Origin: Vibrio sp. YMD68
Lineage (GTDB): Bacteria > Pseudomonadota > Gammaproteobacteria > Enterobacterales > Vibrionaceae
Length of the DNA: 64,000 bases
Assembly: GCF_029958905.1 (NCBI RefSeq)
Contig: NZ_CP124614.1
Location: 1,240,001-1,304,000, forward strand
Reading direction: 5' to 3'
The position numbers and the translations under genes were made by a program. The notes below the pieces were generated by a model. The model was given only the letters and a program-made list of their open reading frames with translations, was not told where the DNA came from and made no database searches. Positions 21,334-29,533 of the stretch are shown piece after piece; the first letter of the stretch is position 1; every line of letters starts with the position of its first letter.

Positions 21334-22026
21334 TTACCCTTCATTTTGCTTCGCAGAGTCACTCTTTCTTATTATCGTCATGGCTTTCTTGGTGATGATT
21401 GGAAATAACCCCAACAAAACAAACGATAGAATCACAGGCAAAGAGACAATGCCTGAAAGGCTTTCTATATTGGCGAGTTGGGTTCCCGCATTAAGATAGA
21501 CGGCCGTACCCGGTAGCATACCGAGTTGACTCACGAGGTAGAATCTTAAAGCTGATATTGGCGTCAATCCCATCAAAAGGTTGATCAGAAAGAATGGAAC
21601 AACAGGGATAAGGCGCAGTGAAAAAAGATAAAACGCGCCGTCTTTTTCTACCCCTTCATTAATTGTAGAGAGTTTGGAGCCGAATTTTTTTTGAACCCAT
21701 TCCTTCAACAAAAATCGACTACTAAGAAAGGCAAGCGTTGCGCCTATTGAGCTGGCAAAAGAAACCAAAACCAGGCTGGTCCAAAACCCAAACAGCGCGG
21801 CACCTAATAGAGTTACAACCGCAGCACCTGGGATAGAAAATGCGACCACAACGATATAAATTGCAAAGTAGCTTAGAGCTGCGATTGCAAAGTTGGATTC
21901 AATAATATTACTCAATGATTCTTGCTGTGACTTTGCATTCTCTAAAGTCAAAAGGTGCCCGTAATTTATCGTAAGAAATAGAATGGTGCCGATCAGAAAA
22001 ATGGCAAAGAGTATTTTTTTATTCAT
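21334..22026 (-). CDS. TVP38/TMEM64 family membrane protein (SNARE-associated domain)
   Basis: 230 residues, about five or six membrane segments. N-terminal segment ILFAIFLIGTILFLTINYGH, then the VTT/SNARE-associated core GAAVVTLLGAALFG, GATLAFLSSRFLLK, RLIPVVPFFLINLLMGLT and SQLGMLPGTAVYLNAGTQL, characteristic of YdjZ/YdjX-type members of the DedA superfamily. Relatives are lipid scramblases or undecaprenyl-phosphate flippases; the role here is unknown. Convergent with the hydrolase gene. A lone gene with a start near 22026 preceded by an AGG-type site. Confidence 0.87.
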   Translation of the reverse strand: MNKKILFAIFLIGTILFLTINYGHLLTLENAKSQQESLSNIIESNFAIAALSYFAIYIVVVAFSIPGAAVVTLLGAALFGFWTSLVLVSFASSIGATLAFLSSRFLLKEWVQKKFGSKLSTINEGVEKDGAFYLFSLRLIPVVPFFLINLLMGLTPISALRFYLVSQLGMLPGTAVYLNAGTQLANIESLSGIVSLPVILSFVLLGLFPIITKKAMTIIRKSDSAKQNEG

Positions 22027-22137
22027 AGTTATAGAACCTGTAAGGTGATGTGCGTATAGAGAACCGTATTAGGGTAAAAAAATTTCAAGTATCAATAGAA
22101 TAAACAGATTCAAATTTTGATGCCGATAATGAGACAT

Positions 22138-22168
22138 AAAAAAACCAACATATGAATGTTGGTTTTTT
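22138..22168 (-). terminator. Terminator of tfoY
   Basis: Stem aaaaaaccaacat (22139-22151) with atgttggtttttt (22156-22168), loop of 4. It lies 4 bases after the tfoY stop; T-runs occur on both strands. Confidence 0.9.
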
Positions 22169-22171
22169 GAG

Positions 22172-22762
22172 TTATCTTAATCGATTCGCGAGTTCTTCCC
22201 GTCTCTCTTGGGGAATAACAGACCAGTGAGTCCCCTTAATAGCACCTTCTAGCGCCCAAAGGAGCTCCAAGCCCACATCTGATGGGTGAGATTGCTGAAT
22301 GGCCTTATAAGCGGCTACAGAGCCTTGCTCCTCAAGAGTTGCCACAGAATCAATCCCCGCTTTTTTCAGCATTCTTTCCGTTGCTAACCTAAGATTTGGT
22401 AAATCCTTAAGGCGATCCGGTTTTGCAGATGCTTGGCTTTCTTTTTCTTTCTTTGCGATCTCTAATGAGCTTTTTGCTTCAGCGAGAGTGGCTGCGGAAT
22501 CTGACATCCAATCATCAGGTAACGCATAATATTTGGTTACGACAGGGTGTCCGCGCTTTTTATAGACATATGGCATATAGCCTTGCTGCTTGAACTTTTT
22601 AACGGCAATGCTATCGGCTCTTATGTGAAGTTTGTCATTTACAACAAGTGCAAACATTGTGTCTTCAACAAAAATACCGAAACCGCCAAACATTGAACGA
22701 GACTTTACTCGTCCAAGCTGTTCAAACAGCCTCATTGAGTCTTTTAGTATTGGTTTATCCAT
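22172..22762 (-). CDS. tfoY: TfoY, TfoX/Sxy-family regulator
   Basis: 196 residues: TfoX N-terminal domain (about 1-95, [19 protein letters not shown]) and TfoX C-terminal domain (about 115-196, [19 protein letters not shown]). Vibrios have two Sxy paralogues, TfoX (chitin-induced competence) and TfoY (motility and type VI secretion in V. cholerae). This one is called TfoY because its leader contains a c-di-GMP-I riboswitch and purR is the next gene, both as described for the V. cholerae tfoY gene (VC1722). Terminator immediately downstream. ATG 22762 lies about 110 bases from the aptamer. Confidence 0.93.
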   Translation of the reverse strand: MDKPILKDSMRLFEQLGRVKSRSMFGGFGIFVEDTMFALVVNDKLHIRADSIAVKKFKQQGYMPYVYKKRGHPVVTKYYALPDDWMSDSAATLAEAKSSLEIAKKEKESQASAKPDRLKDLPNLRLATERMLKKAGIDSVATLEEQGSVAAYKAIQQSHPSDVGLELLWALEGAIKGTHWSVIPQERREELANRLR

Positions 22763-22871
22763 GCTGTATGTTCTCGGTGTATGTTAAATACGCCACCAAA
22801 TCAGGTCCGAGAGGTTAGCAAAATATGCAGAAACTGTGTCATTTACGGGTAAATTTTATGTTTGCATTGCT

Positions 22872-22980
22872 TGCCATCGGTAACCCCGCTACCTACCAAC
22901 TCCTGTGATAAACAGAATGTTTGGTTAAGGCCGGAGGCTTTGCGTCCCACCCTTTCAAGTGGTTTGCCCTGTGCGTGACT
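22872..22980 (-). promoter_or_regulatory. Cyclic-di-GMP-I (GEMM, Vc2-type) riboswitch aptamer
   Basis: Read on the minus strand from 22980: CACGCACAGGGCAAACCA, a short helix capped by a GAAA tetraloop, then GGACGCAAAGCCTCCGGCC, a long hairpin arm, and GGTAGGTAGCGGGGTTACCG ending in ATGG. These blocks match the V. cholerae Vc2 aptamer upstream of VC1722/tfoY nearly base for base, including the GNRA tetraloop and its receptor side. The second hairpin is longer than in Vc2, with about 29 bases between the conserved CC and GG sides. No terminator-like T-run lies between the aptamer and ATG 22762, so translational or RNA-stability control is more likely than transcription termination. Confidence 0.97.
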
Positions 22981-23120
22981 AAAAATAAAGCTTTGATCAA
23001 TCTGAATGAATATCACTAAACCGCTTGGTTACTGTGATGTTCATCCAACAAATTCATCTCAATAATGAGTCTAAACTATAACATATAATTAGCAAGTAAA
23101 GAAAAGCCAGTCAACACAGC

Positions 23121-24128
23121 CTACTTATTGAGATCCTTTACGGTGTTTCGTTCTACGATTTCAGGGTGCATCTCAAATATGCGCTTTTCATGATCTTTAT
23201 CTTTGATTCTCTCAAGCAAAATTTCAAATGCATTTTTACCTACACGACGTTTGGGTTGGTGTACGGTCGTTAGTGGAGGCGAAAAGTATTCAGCAAGCTC
23301 AATATTGTCATAACCGATGACAGAGATATCGTTAGGAACGTTAATCCCTTTTTGCCCTAAGCGACTGATTAAACCGAGAGCCATCGTGTCGTTGAAACAG
23401 AAAATGGCCGTTGGTTTGTTGTCCATCGCTGCAATTTGGTCTGCCGCTAAGACAGCAGTATCACACTCAAAGTTACCTTCTAAGATCCAATCTTCATCGA
23501 TTTTCAGGTTGGCTTCTGTCAATGCACGCTTAAAGCCTAAAATGCGCTCTTGGCATGCTGCTTTTTCAAAATGCCCGCTGAGACAAGCAATATCTTTATG
23601 GCCTTTATCAATCAGGTATTTTGTGGCGAGATAACCCCCTTCTTCTGAATTATCGATTATTTTATCGGCCTGGGAGCTTTCCGGGCCCCAATCCATCACA
23701 ACCTTTGGAATGGTTGAGTGACGGTCAAGCATTTCTCGGAGTTCTTCAGTAAGGTCCGAACACATGACAAGAATGCCATCCACTCGTTTTTCGGCCAGCA
23801 TTCGAATATAGTCACGCTGTTTTTCATAGATACCGCCGGTGTTACAAAGAATCAGCGTGTAGCCTTGGCGATAACAATAGCTTTCAACACCGTCAATGAC
23901 TTCAGAAAAGAAAAGGTTTGTAGATTGAGTGACCAGCATACCAATCGTACGTGTTGTATTGCATTTTAAGCTGCGGGCAACGGCACTTGGGGCGTAGTTG
24001 AGTTCTTCAACGGCTTTATTCACTTTTTCTTGTGTCGTTTCTGCCACGAATCGCGTTTTATTGATAACGTGAGAAACCGTGGTCGTTGATACGCCAGCTA
24101 AGCGAGCAACATCTTTAATTGTGGCCAT
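23121..24128 (-). CDS. purR: Purine repressor PurR
   Basis: LacI-family regulator of purine synthesis genes with hypoxanthine or guanine as corepressor. 335 residues from [14 protein letters not shown], the helix-turn-helix of the family ([16 protein letters not shown] is close to E. coli PurR). The effector domain has [31 protein letters not shown] and the end [10 protein letters not shown]. The frame opens at 24173, but the 15 extra residues lack family support; ATG 24128 has AGGAA upstream. The sequence acaaagcgtttcagtg at about 24168-24183 resembles a PUR box poorly; autoregulation is possible but not shown. Confidence 0.93.
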   Translation of the reverse strand: MATIKDVARLAGVSTTTVSHVINKTRFVAETTQEKVNKAVEELNYAPSAVARSLKCNTTRTIGMLVTQSTNLFFSEVIDGVESYCYRQGYTLILCNTGGIYEKQRDYIRMLAEKRVDGILVMCSDLTEELREMLDRHSTIPKVVMDWGPESSQADKIIDNSEEGGYLATKYLIDKGHKDIACLSGHFEKAACQERILGFKRALTEANLKIDEDWILEGNFECDTAVLAADQIAAMDNKPTAIFCFNDTMALGLISRLGQKGINVPNDISVIGYDNIELAEYFSPPLTTVHQPKRRVGKNAFEILLERIKDKDHEKRIFEMHPEIVERNTVKDLNK

Positions 24129-24221
24129 AATTCTTTTCCTGTTAATTGCTGTTGCAATTCCATTCACTAACAAAGCGTTTCAGTGCTTACATGAGCAAAA
24201 ACATCTTACATCAGTAAAAAC

Positions 24222-24247
24222 ACAAAAACCGCCAATAATAGCGGTTA
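24222..24247 (-). terminator. Terminator of torD
   Basis: Stem aaccgc (24227-24232) with gcggtt (24241-24246), loop of 8; on the minus strand it is followed by TTTTTGTG. It lies about 130 bases after the torD stop, just upstream of the purR promoter region. Confidence 0.7.
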
Positions 24248-24375
24248 GTTAGTCATTCTTTTGTCGTTATTATTTTAATTTTAGACTTCATGTGAAGTAC
24301 AAGCAATGAAAAGCGGTCATATTCGCGTGATCTAAAACTACAATTAGACAATATCATGGTGTTTATATTGAGTTT

Positions 24376-25023
24376 TTACTCGCCAGCTAAGTATTGGCAA
24401 TCGAGTTCCAGAAAAGCACCCATCAATTCAGATACCGCAGCATAGAAACCGAAATCATCCAATTGCTGACATTTATGAGCAAATTGCGGGACCCAAGATA
24501 ACAAGTAGGTTGAGATAAACTGTTTTTGCTCAATCAGTGCTTGGTCAAGATGCTTTTCGATTTCAACTTCATTGGAACGGATAATCAGGTGACCTAAAAA
24601 ATCAAGTTCAATAGCGATATGATCAGCCGGTTCATTGAGGGTTTCATGAACGGTCACATTATGCTTCGCCATCAGCTCAGCCATTTCCTTTGCAGGAGTA
24701 TCATTGAGTATCCCAGCCTCGCCAATATAAATTGACGCGTATGGCAGAGCTGAATCTTTATCTGACTTTAAAAATAGGTCACAAAAATCAGCAGATAACT
24801 CAAGTTGCGCATCTTCTCTGTCTTGCAGTCGATTCAGTGCGTCAACGAGTTTATCAATCGCAGGTTTTAATGATGGGTTCTCTCCCAAACCAGTGAGGAA
24901 AGCTCTAATCTGAGCAGACTGGTACTGTTCGATATCCGCTTCGGTGAGCTCCTTGGCGAATAGGCTAGATAGCCACCAGTAGATTTCAGCCCGTTTTTCG
25001 TTGAATGCTTTTGTTTCTTGCAT
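24376..25023 (-). CDS. torD: TorD, chaperone for TMAO reductase maturation
   Basis: 215 residues, mostly helical. Contains the TorD/DmsD family pattern [50 protein letters not shown] and [17 protein letters not shown], where the E-P-x-D-H-I core is typical. The cytoplasmic chaperone binds TorA and aids molybdenum cofactor insertion before Tat export. ATG 25023 is 9 bases from AAGG and preferred to ATG 25029. torA and torC are not in this window; torD is divergent from torR. Confidence 0.92.
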   Translation of the reverse strand: MQETKAFNEKRAEIYWWLSSLFAKELTEADIEQYQSAQIRAFLTGLGENPSLKPAIDKLVDALNRLQDREDAQLELSADFCDLFLKSDKDSALPYASIYIGEAGILNDTPAKEMAELMAKHNVTVHETLNEPADHIAIELDFLGHLIIRSNEVEIEKHLDQALIEQKQFISTYLLSWVPQFAHKCQQLDDFGFYAAVSELMGAFLELDCQYLAGE

Positions 25024-25119
25024 TGTCATTAGCCTTAACAGAAATTATCTTTCTAGTTTAGCGAATAAAAATGAATAGGGTTACTTAAGAGTGTGATAAA
25101 TATTGTGAAATTATGTCGT

Positions 25120-25218
25120 ATTATGAACAGATTCAGCGAGCTTGTTTTGAATCAATAAACTTGCAAGATTTGTCCAAACTTAACCGGATGAGCTAGAATT
25201 GTGATGAATTATGAATAG
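25120..25218. promoter_or_regulatory. Candidate TorR-binding decamers (tor boxes)
   Basis: Minus-strand ctgttcataa at 25121-25130 matches the E. coli tor box CTGTTCATAT at 9 of 10 positions. A weaker copy, ctattcataa, lies at 25209-25218. Both are in the torD-torR intergenic region, where TorR control of either gene is plausible. Matched by eye only. Confidence 0.4.
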
Positions 25219-25265
25219 AATGGCTCTAGCAAAATCATTCCAATGAATAAAAATAAGTGAGTTAA

Positions 25266-25982
25266 ATGACTTATCATATACTGGTCGTCGAAGACGATGC
25301 TGTAACACGCAGTAAGCTGGTCGGCTACTTTCAGAATGAAGGTTATACGGTGAGTGAAGCTCAAAGCGGTGAACAGATGCATGAAATATTGCAAATGTCC
25401 TCTGTCGATTTGGTCATGCTCGACATTAACCTTCCAGGCTCTGATGGTCTGATGTTGACACGAGAACTACGAAGTCAGTCGGACATTGGTATTATTCTAG
25501 TAACCGGGCGAACGGACAGCATTGATAAGATTGTTGGCTTAGAAATGGGTGCGGATGATTACGTCACCAAACCCTTTGAATTACGTGAACTGCTGGTTCG
25601 AGTGAAAAATTTATTGTGGCGGATCTCAACAGCAAAGAATGCCTCTTCTCTCTCTGCGGTAAAAAAAGACGCCAACGAGAAATTGGTTCACTTTAGTGAT
25701 TGGACGTTTGATATTCAGCGCAGAGCACTTAGCCGTGATGGTGTTCCGGTTAAACTGACCAAAGCAGAATACGAATTGCTTGTTGCGTTATCATCGTACC
25801 CTAACCAAGTATTAAGCCGAGAACGTATACTCAACATGATCAGTCACCGCGTCGATGCACCAAACGATCGTACTATTGATGTGTTGATCAGACGCATGAG
25901 AGCGAAAATGGAATACGATGCAAAGAACCCGCAAATTTTTGTCACTGTCCATGGCGAGGGGTATATGTTTGCCGGAGATTAA
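25266..25982 (+). CDS. torR: TorR, OmpR-family response regulator
   Basis: 238 residues: receiver domain (acidic pocket VVEDD, phospho-acceptor Asp53 in VMLDINLPG, switch residues VTGR and Lys in TKPFELREL) and a winged-helix DNA-binding domain (FDIQRRALSRDG, LTKAEYELL, RERILNMISHRVDAPNDRTIDV, FVTVHGEGYMFAGD). Family and torD adjacency identify it as TorR, which responds to TMAO through the TorS kinase. TorS and TorT are not in this window. Start ATG 25266 is preceded by aagtgagtt. Confidence 0.92.
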   Translation: MTYHILVVEDDAVTRSKLVGYFQNEGYTVSEAQSGEQMHEILQMSSVDLVMLDINLPGSDGLMLTRELRSQSDIGIILVTGRTDSIDKIVGLEMGADDYVTKPFELRELLVRVKNLLWRISTAKNASSLSAVKKDANEKLVHFSDWTFDIQRRALSRDGVPVKLTKAEYELLVALSSYPNQVLSRERILNMISHRVDAPNDRTIDVLIRRMRAKMEYDAKNPQIFVTVHGEGYMFAGD

Positions 25983-25988
25983 ATCTAG

Positions 25989-26056
25989 TATTCCCACAAT
26001 ATTGTCTTCCCACAAGCACTGTATTCCTACAACCATGGCATTCCCATAATCATTGG
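25989..26056. repeat. Four degenerate about 17-bp tandem repeats after torR
   Basis: Units tattcccacaatattg, tcttcccacaagcactg, tattcctacaaccatgg and cattcccataatcattgg stand head to tail between the torR stop and its terminator. The shared core is a/tTTCCcACAA. Non-coding, function unknown. Confidence 0.65.
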
Positions 26057-26075
26057 ATTTATCCATAGGATAGAC

Positions 26076-26109
26076 AAAAAAGCCCGAAGTTGATGACTTC
26101 GGGCTTTTT
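26076..26109. terminator. Bidirectional terminator between torR and elyC
   Basis: Stem aaaaagcccgaagt with acttcgggcttttt, loop of 5; A- and T-runs on both sides serve convergent torR (+) and elyC (-). Confidence 0.92.
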
Positions 26110-26166
26110 AATATGGGAGCGTTCTATCTCGGAGATTTGTAGAGTTAACCGTGTTATGGATGACGC

Positions 26167-26970
26167 CTAAAGCGTATTATCTTCCACTTCCAAAACGTTT
26201 TCTTCGTAATTGGCGGCTTTATCACGTAATGTCTGCCAGGCCGTCCCTAAGGTTTCGTGCCAATATCGTTCGGTTTGCTCTAGGTAACGCGCTCTTGGTG
26301 TGTATTTTTCCCACGGCTGATTAATATTTTGGTGGGCCAAGTAGTTAGTCGGCGCAGGAACGGGTTTAATCCCAGCGGAGTGAAACTCGTTTAGTGAACG
26401 CTGCATATGACTTGCGGATGTGACGAGTATCAGTTTTTTCTGGCCGACAAACGCCGCGGCTTGTCGCGCTTCTTCCCACGTATCTTTGGCTGTTTCCAGC
26501 AAGATAATATCAGACTTGGATACCCCTAACGCGAGTGCAACTTTCGCCATCATTCGCGCGTTACTAAATTCAGAACCTCCAGCGTAACCTGAAAGAATCA
26601 GTTTAGAACCAGGGTACATACGAGAGATCCGAATCCCTTCGCTCAGTCTCATCAACGCAGTACGACTGAGTTCTGAGGTGGGGGGTATTTGATCGTCGAC
26701 CACATGCCCACTGCCAAGAACCATCACGTAATCGATAGGTTCATCGATGGGTAAAAAGGCGGAGTAAGTACGTTCCATTGGCATTAGCAGGCGCGTAGAG
26801 ATAGGTTGGAAAGCAATGAGGAAAATACCGCAAAGAGAAAACAATACGACAAAACATCCTGTCTTTCGTTTAGCGGTAAACATAATAAGCATCAAGCCTA
26901 AAAAACCAACAATGAGCATTGCAGGTAAAGGCATCAACAATGAAGAAACAATCTTTTTCAGCTCAAACAT
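26167..26970 (-). CDS. elyC: ElyC (YcbC), envelope biogenesis factor, DUF218
   Basis: 267 residues with two N-terminal membrane segments (about 12-30, LLMPLPAMLIVGFLGLMLIM, and about 37-55, CFVVLFSLCGIFLIAF) and a periplasmic DUF218 domain (DYVMVLGSGHVVDD, LSEGIRISRMYPGSKLILSG, KDTWEEARQAA, LVTSASHMQRS). In E. coli ElyC is needed for normal peptidoglycan at low temperature through the undecaprenyl-phosphate pool. E. coli order is elyC-cmoM-mukFEB; here elyC faces away from mukF and cmoM is decayed. Confidence 0.92.
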   Translation of the reverse strand: MFELKKIVSSLLMPLPAMLIVGFLGLMLIMFTAKRKTGCFVVLFSLCGIFLIAFQPISTRLLMPMERTYSAFLPIDEPIDYVMVLGSGHVVDDQIPPTSELSRTALMRLSEGIRISRMYPGSKLILSGYAGGSEFSNARMMAKVALALGVSKSDIILLETAKDTWEEARQAAAFVGQKKLILVTSASHMQRSLNEFHSAGIKPVPAPTNYLAHQNINQPWEKYTPRARYLEQTERYWHETLGTAWQTLRDKAANYEENVLEVEDNTL

Positions 26971-27468
26971 ACAAAAATAGTCCGAAAAAACACCACTTGA
27001 TAATAAAAATAGGAGAATCCTTCTCTATTCCTACCATTCCTATGACAGAATAGCGGGACAATTCTTTATCATAACCCAACTGTTGTAAGCGAACGCCGTG
27101 ATTTCGACGATATCGCCCACAAATTTGTAAAAAACATGGATGGTTTGAGTAAAGCCTAGGCACGCCAAGTCATTGTTTGGGAAGACCTTCGGTTCTTTTT
27201 ACAAGGTATGAACATGGGTCTTTGTTACAGAAAGCACTTAGCGACTCGATTATATTGGGCTCGTTAGGAGAAAATAATACGACACTCGTTAGACATTTGT
27301 TCACGTAAACGTGACACAGAGTATGGCGTGGATAGGGAACAACCCATAATAAGAAGCAGTGCTGACTCGAGACAAACAGTCATGTCGATGAAGAGCAGTA
27401 CTTGCCATTAGGCCGATGCATTGACGTATCGATGTGTTGGTAAAAAGAAAAAGAAATCAGGAATAGAC
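26971..27468. other. elyC-mukF intergenic region (498 bases)
   Basis: No intact gene. It contains the cmoM remnant (listed separately), and the elyC and mukFEB promoters must lie here. A dyad ttcacgtaaacgtgac is visible at 27300-27315. The open frame that becomes mukF extends upstream to 27421 without support. Confidence 0.6.
27085..27210 (+). pseudogene. cmoM: Remnant of cmoM (tRNA 5-carboxymethoxyuridine methyltransferase, former smtA)
   Basis: In the frame starting at 27085 the DNA encodes VSERRDFDDIAHKFVKN, then MDGLSKA, a TAG stop (27160-27162), and ARQVIVWEDL. E. coli CmoM starts MQDRNFDDIAEKFSRN, then IYGTTKG, QL and RQAILWQDLD, so the N-terminal 35-40 residues are recognisable with the stop falling inside. 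The start codon position now reads GTA. The rest of the about 260-residue SAM methyltransferase is missing; bases 27211-27270 might be a scrambled C-terminal piece, but I could not show that. The position between elyC and mukF is exactly that of cmoM in E. coli. Confidence 0.82.
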
Positions 27469-28806
27469 ATGAGTGAGATGACTCTCAATGTTGCTGAACA
27501 GCCAGTGGATGAATTGGTTGGTTGGGTAAAGCAGCACGATTTCTCATTAAACCTCTCAAACGAACGGCTCGCATTTTTAATAGCGTTAGCGGTTTTAAGT
27601 GATAATAGGTTTGATGAAGAACTGGGTGAAGGTGAGTTGCATGATGCTTTTACCATCGTCACTCGGATGTTTGAAAATACCGGAGAAGCCTCCGCCTTTC
27701 GCGCGAATAACGCGATCAATGAATTGGTCAAGCAACGTCTAATCAGCCGTTTCACCAGTGAAGTGACGGATGGGGCGAGTATATACCGATTATCATCGCT
27801 TGCTATCGGCATCACCGATTACTACCTGCGTCACCGAGAATTTTCCAAGTTGAAACTATCAATTCAGCTTTCTATGGCTGCTGATGAAATGGCGAAAGCG
27901 TCTAAGTCAGCCCACGAAGGTGGCGATGCGACGCACTGGAAAAAGCGAGTGTATGGCGTTTTGAAATACTCGGTGGGTGAAATATTCGACCAAATCGATC
28001 TCAACCAACGAGTGATGGACGAACAGCAGCAGAACGTAAAGCTTCAAATAGCAGAGCTATTGAATAAAGACTGGCGAGAAGCCATTAATAATTGCGAATC
28101 TTTACTGTCAGAAACGTCGTCGACATTAAAAGAGCTGCAAGATACCTTGCAAGCCGCAGGTGATGAACTGCAAACCCAAATTCTCGATATTCAAGGGTTG
28201 GTCTATGGTGATCCTGCCCTTGCAGAGATTGAAGAAGCTTTGTTCAGTTTGCAAACTAAACTAGATCGAATCATCAGCTGGGGTCAGCAGGCTATCGACC
28301 TTTGGATAGGGTACGATCGCCATGTGCATAAATTCATTCGTACGGCGATAGACATGGATCAAAATCGTGCATTCAGCCAACGCCTGCGTCAATCGGTTGC
28401 CGATTATTTTGATTCTCCATGGCATCTGACTTATGCCGATGCTGAACGATTGAGTGACTTACGAGATGAAGCCCTTGTTCTTCGTGATGATGAAGTCACA
28501 GGGCAAGTTCCACTTGACGTTGAGTATGAAGAAATTCAACAAGTGAATACTGAGTTATCAACCAAAATCAGTTCGATGCTTAAACAGCATAAAGAACAGG
28601 GCAGCCACATCGATCTAAGTCAGGTGCTGCGCGACTATCTATTCACTTATCCACAGACTCATCATTTTGATTTAGCCAGAATGATTATTGATCAAGCCGT
28701 TCGATTAGGGTATTCGGAATCAGACTACCGAGCGATTCAACCTAATTGGCAAGCAATTAATGATTTTGGTGCAAAGGTACAAGCAAATGTCATCGACCGA
28801 TATTAA
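27469..28806 (+). CDS. mukF: Chromosome partition protein MukF (kleisin)
   Basis: Kleisin subunit of the MukBEF condensin. 445 residues. N-terminal winged-helix dimerisation domain ([37 protein letters not shown]), four-helix middle domain ([41 protein letters not shown]) and C-terminal winged helix that binds the MukB head ([16 protein letters not shown]). ATG 27469 with AGGA 7 bases upstream is preferred to the upstream extension at 27421, which is Lys-rich and absent from the family. Overlaps mukE by 20 bases; first gene of mukFEB. Confidence 0.97.
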   Translation: MSEMTLNVAEQPVDELVGWVKQHDFSLNLSNERLAFLIALAVLSDNRFDEELGEGELHDAFTIVTRMFENTGEASAFRANNAINELVKQRLISRFTSEVTDGASIYRLSSLAIGITDYYLRHREFSKLKLSIQLSMAADEMAKASKSAHEGGDATHWKKRVYGVLKYSVGEIFDQIDLNQRVMDEQQQNVKLQIAELLNKDWREAINNCESLLSETSSTLKELQDTLQAAGDELQTQILDIQGLVYGDPALAEIEEALFSLQTKLDRIISWGQQAIDLWIGYDRHVHKFIRTAIDMDQNRAFSQRLRQSVADYFDSPWHLTYADAERLSDLRDEALVLRDDEVTGQVPLDVEYEEIQQVNTELSTKISSMLKQHKEQGSHIDLSQVLRDYLFTYPQTHHFDLARMIIDQAVRLGYSESDYRAIQPNWQAINDFGAKVQANVIDRY

Positions 28807-29533
28807 TGAATACATGCCAGAAAACCTGGCAAAAGCAATATCAAACCCACTGTTTCCAGAACTCGACAGCCTATTGCGCATGGGGCGTCATGTATCGAGT
28901 GACGATCTGGATAAACACGCTTTACTCAGTGATTTTGAAACAGAATTAGCCCTTTTCTATCAACGCTATAACGTTGAGTTGGTGAAAGCTCCGGAAGGTT
29001 TTTTCTATCTTCGCCCACGTTCAACCTCGCTGATTAACCGCAGTGTATTAACTGAGCTCGATATGCTGGTGGGTAAAGTTTTGTGTTTCCTCTATCTGAG
29101 CCCCGAGAGACTGGCCCATGAAGGCATTTTTACCAATCAAGAGCTGTATGAAGAGCTACTGAACCTCGCTGATGAAAAGAAACTCATGAAGTTAGTGACA
29201 AACAGGGCAAGCGGGTCAGATTTAGATCGAGAAAAACTGTTTGAAAAAGTACGAACCTCACTGCGTCGATTACGCCGATTGGGCATGGTAATTAATGTGG
29301 GTGAAACCGGTAAATTTCAGATAAGCGAATCGGTTTTTCGTTTTGGCGCCGATGTTCGTATTGGTGATGATGTCAGAGACGCGCAGCTGCGTTTGATTCG
29401 AGATGGTGAAGCGGTGGTTCATACTCAACAACCAAACCAAGGGGAGTTGTTACAAGATAGCGACGACTCTGAAGACAATGATGACGCTCAATATAACCAA
29501 GTAGAAGCAACAAATATGGAAGGTAACGCATGA
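28787..29533 (+). CDS. mukE: Chromosome partition protein MukE
   Basis: KITE subunit that bridges MukF in MukBEF. 248 residues from [17 protein letters not shown], aligned with E. coli MSSTNIEQVMPVKLAQA. Conserved stretches: [52 protein letters not shown] and FRFGADVR. It has an acidic C-terminal tail ([11 protein letters not shown]). It starts within the last codons of mukF and its stop overlaps the mukB start by ATGA (29530-29533), so all three genes are coupled. Confidence 0.97.
   Translation: MSSTDINEYMPENLAKAISNPLFPELDSLLRMGRHVSSDDLDKHALLSDFETELALFYQRYNVELVKAPEGFFYLRPRSTSLINRSVLTELDMLVGKVLCFLYLSPERLAHEGIFTNQELYEELLNLADEKKLMKLVTNRASGSDLDREKLFEKVRTSLRRLRRLGMVINVGETGKFQISESVFRFGADVRIGDDVRDAQLRLIRDGEAVVHTQQPNQGELLQDSDDSEDNDDAQYNQVEATNMEGNA

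Noticed and set aside
24168..24183. PUR-box-like sequence upstream of purR
   Set aside because: Too many mismatches to the known consensus; mentioned only in the purR entry.
27211..27270. Possible C-terminal piece of cmoM
   Set aside because: A few residues resemble the CmoM end, but the match is weak and frames break, so the pseudogene was limited to the clear N-terminal part.
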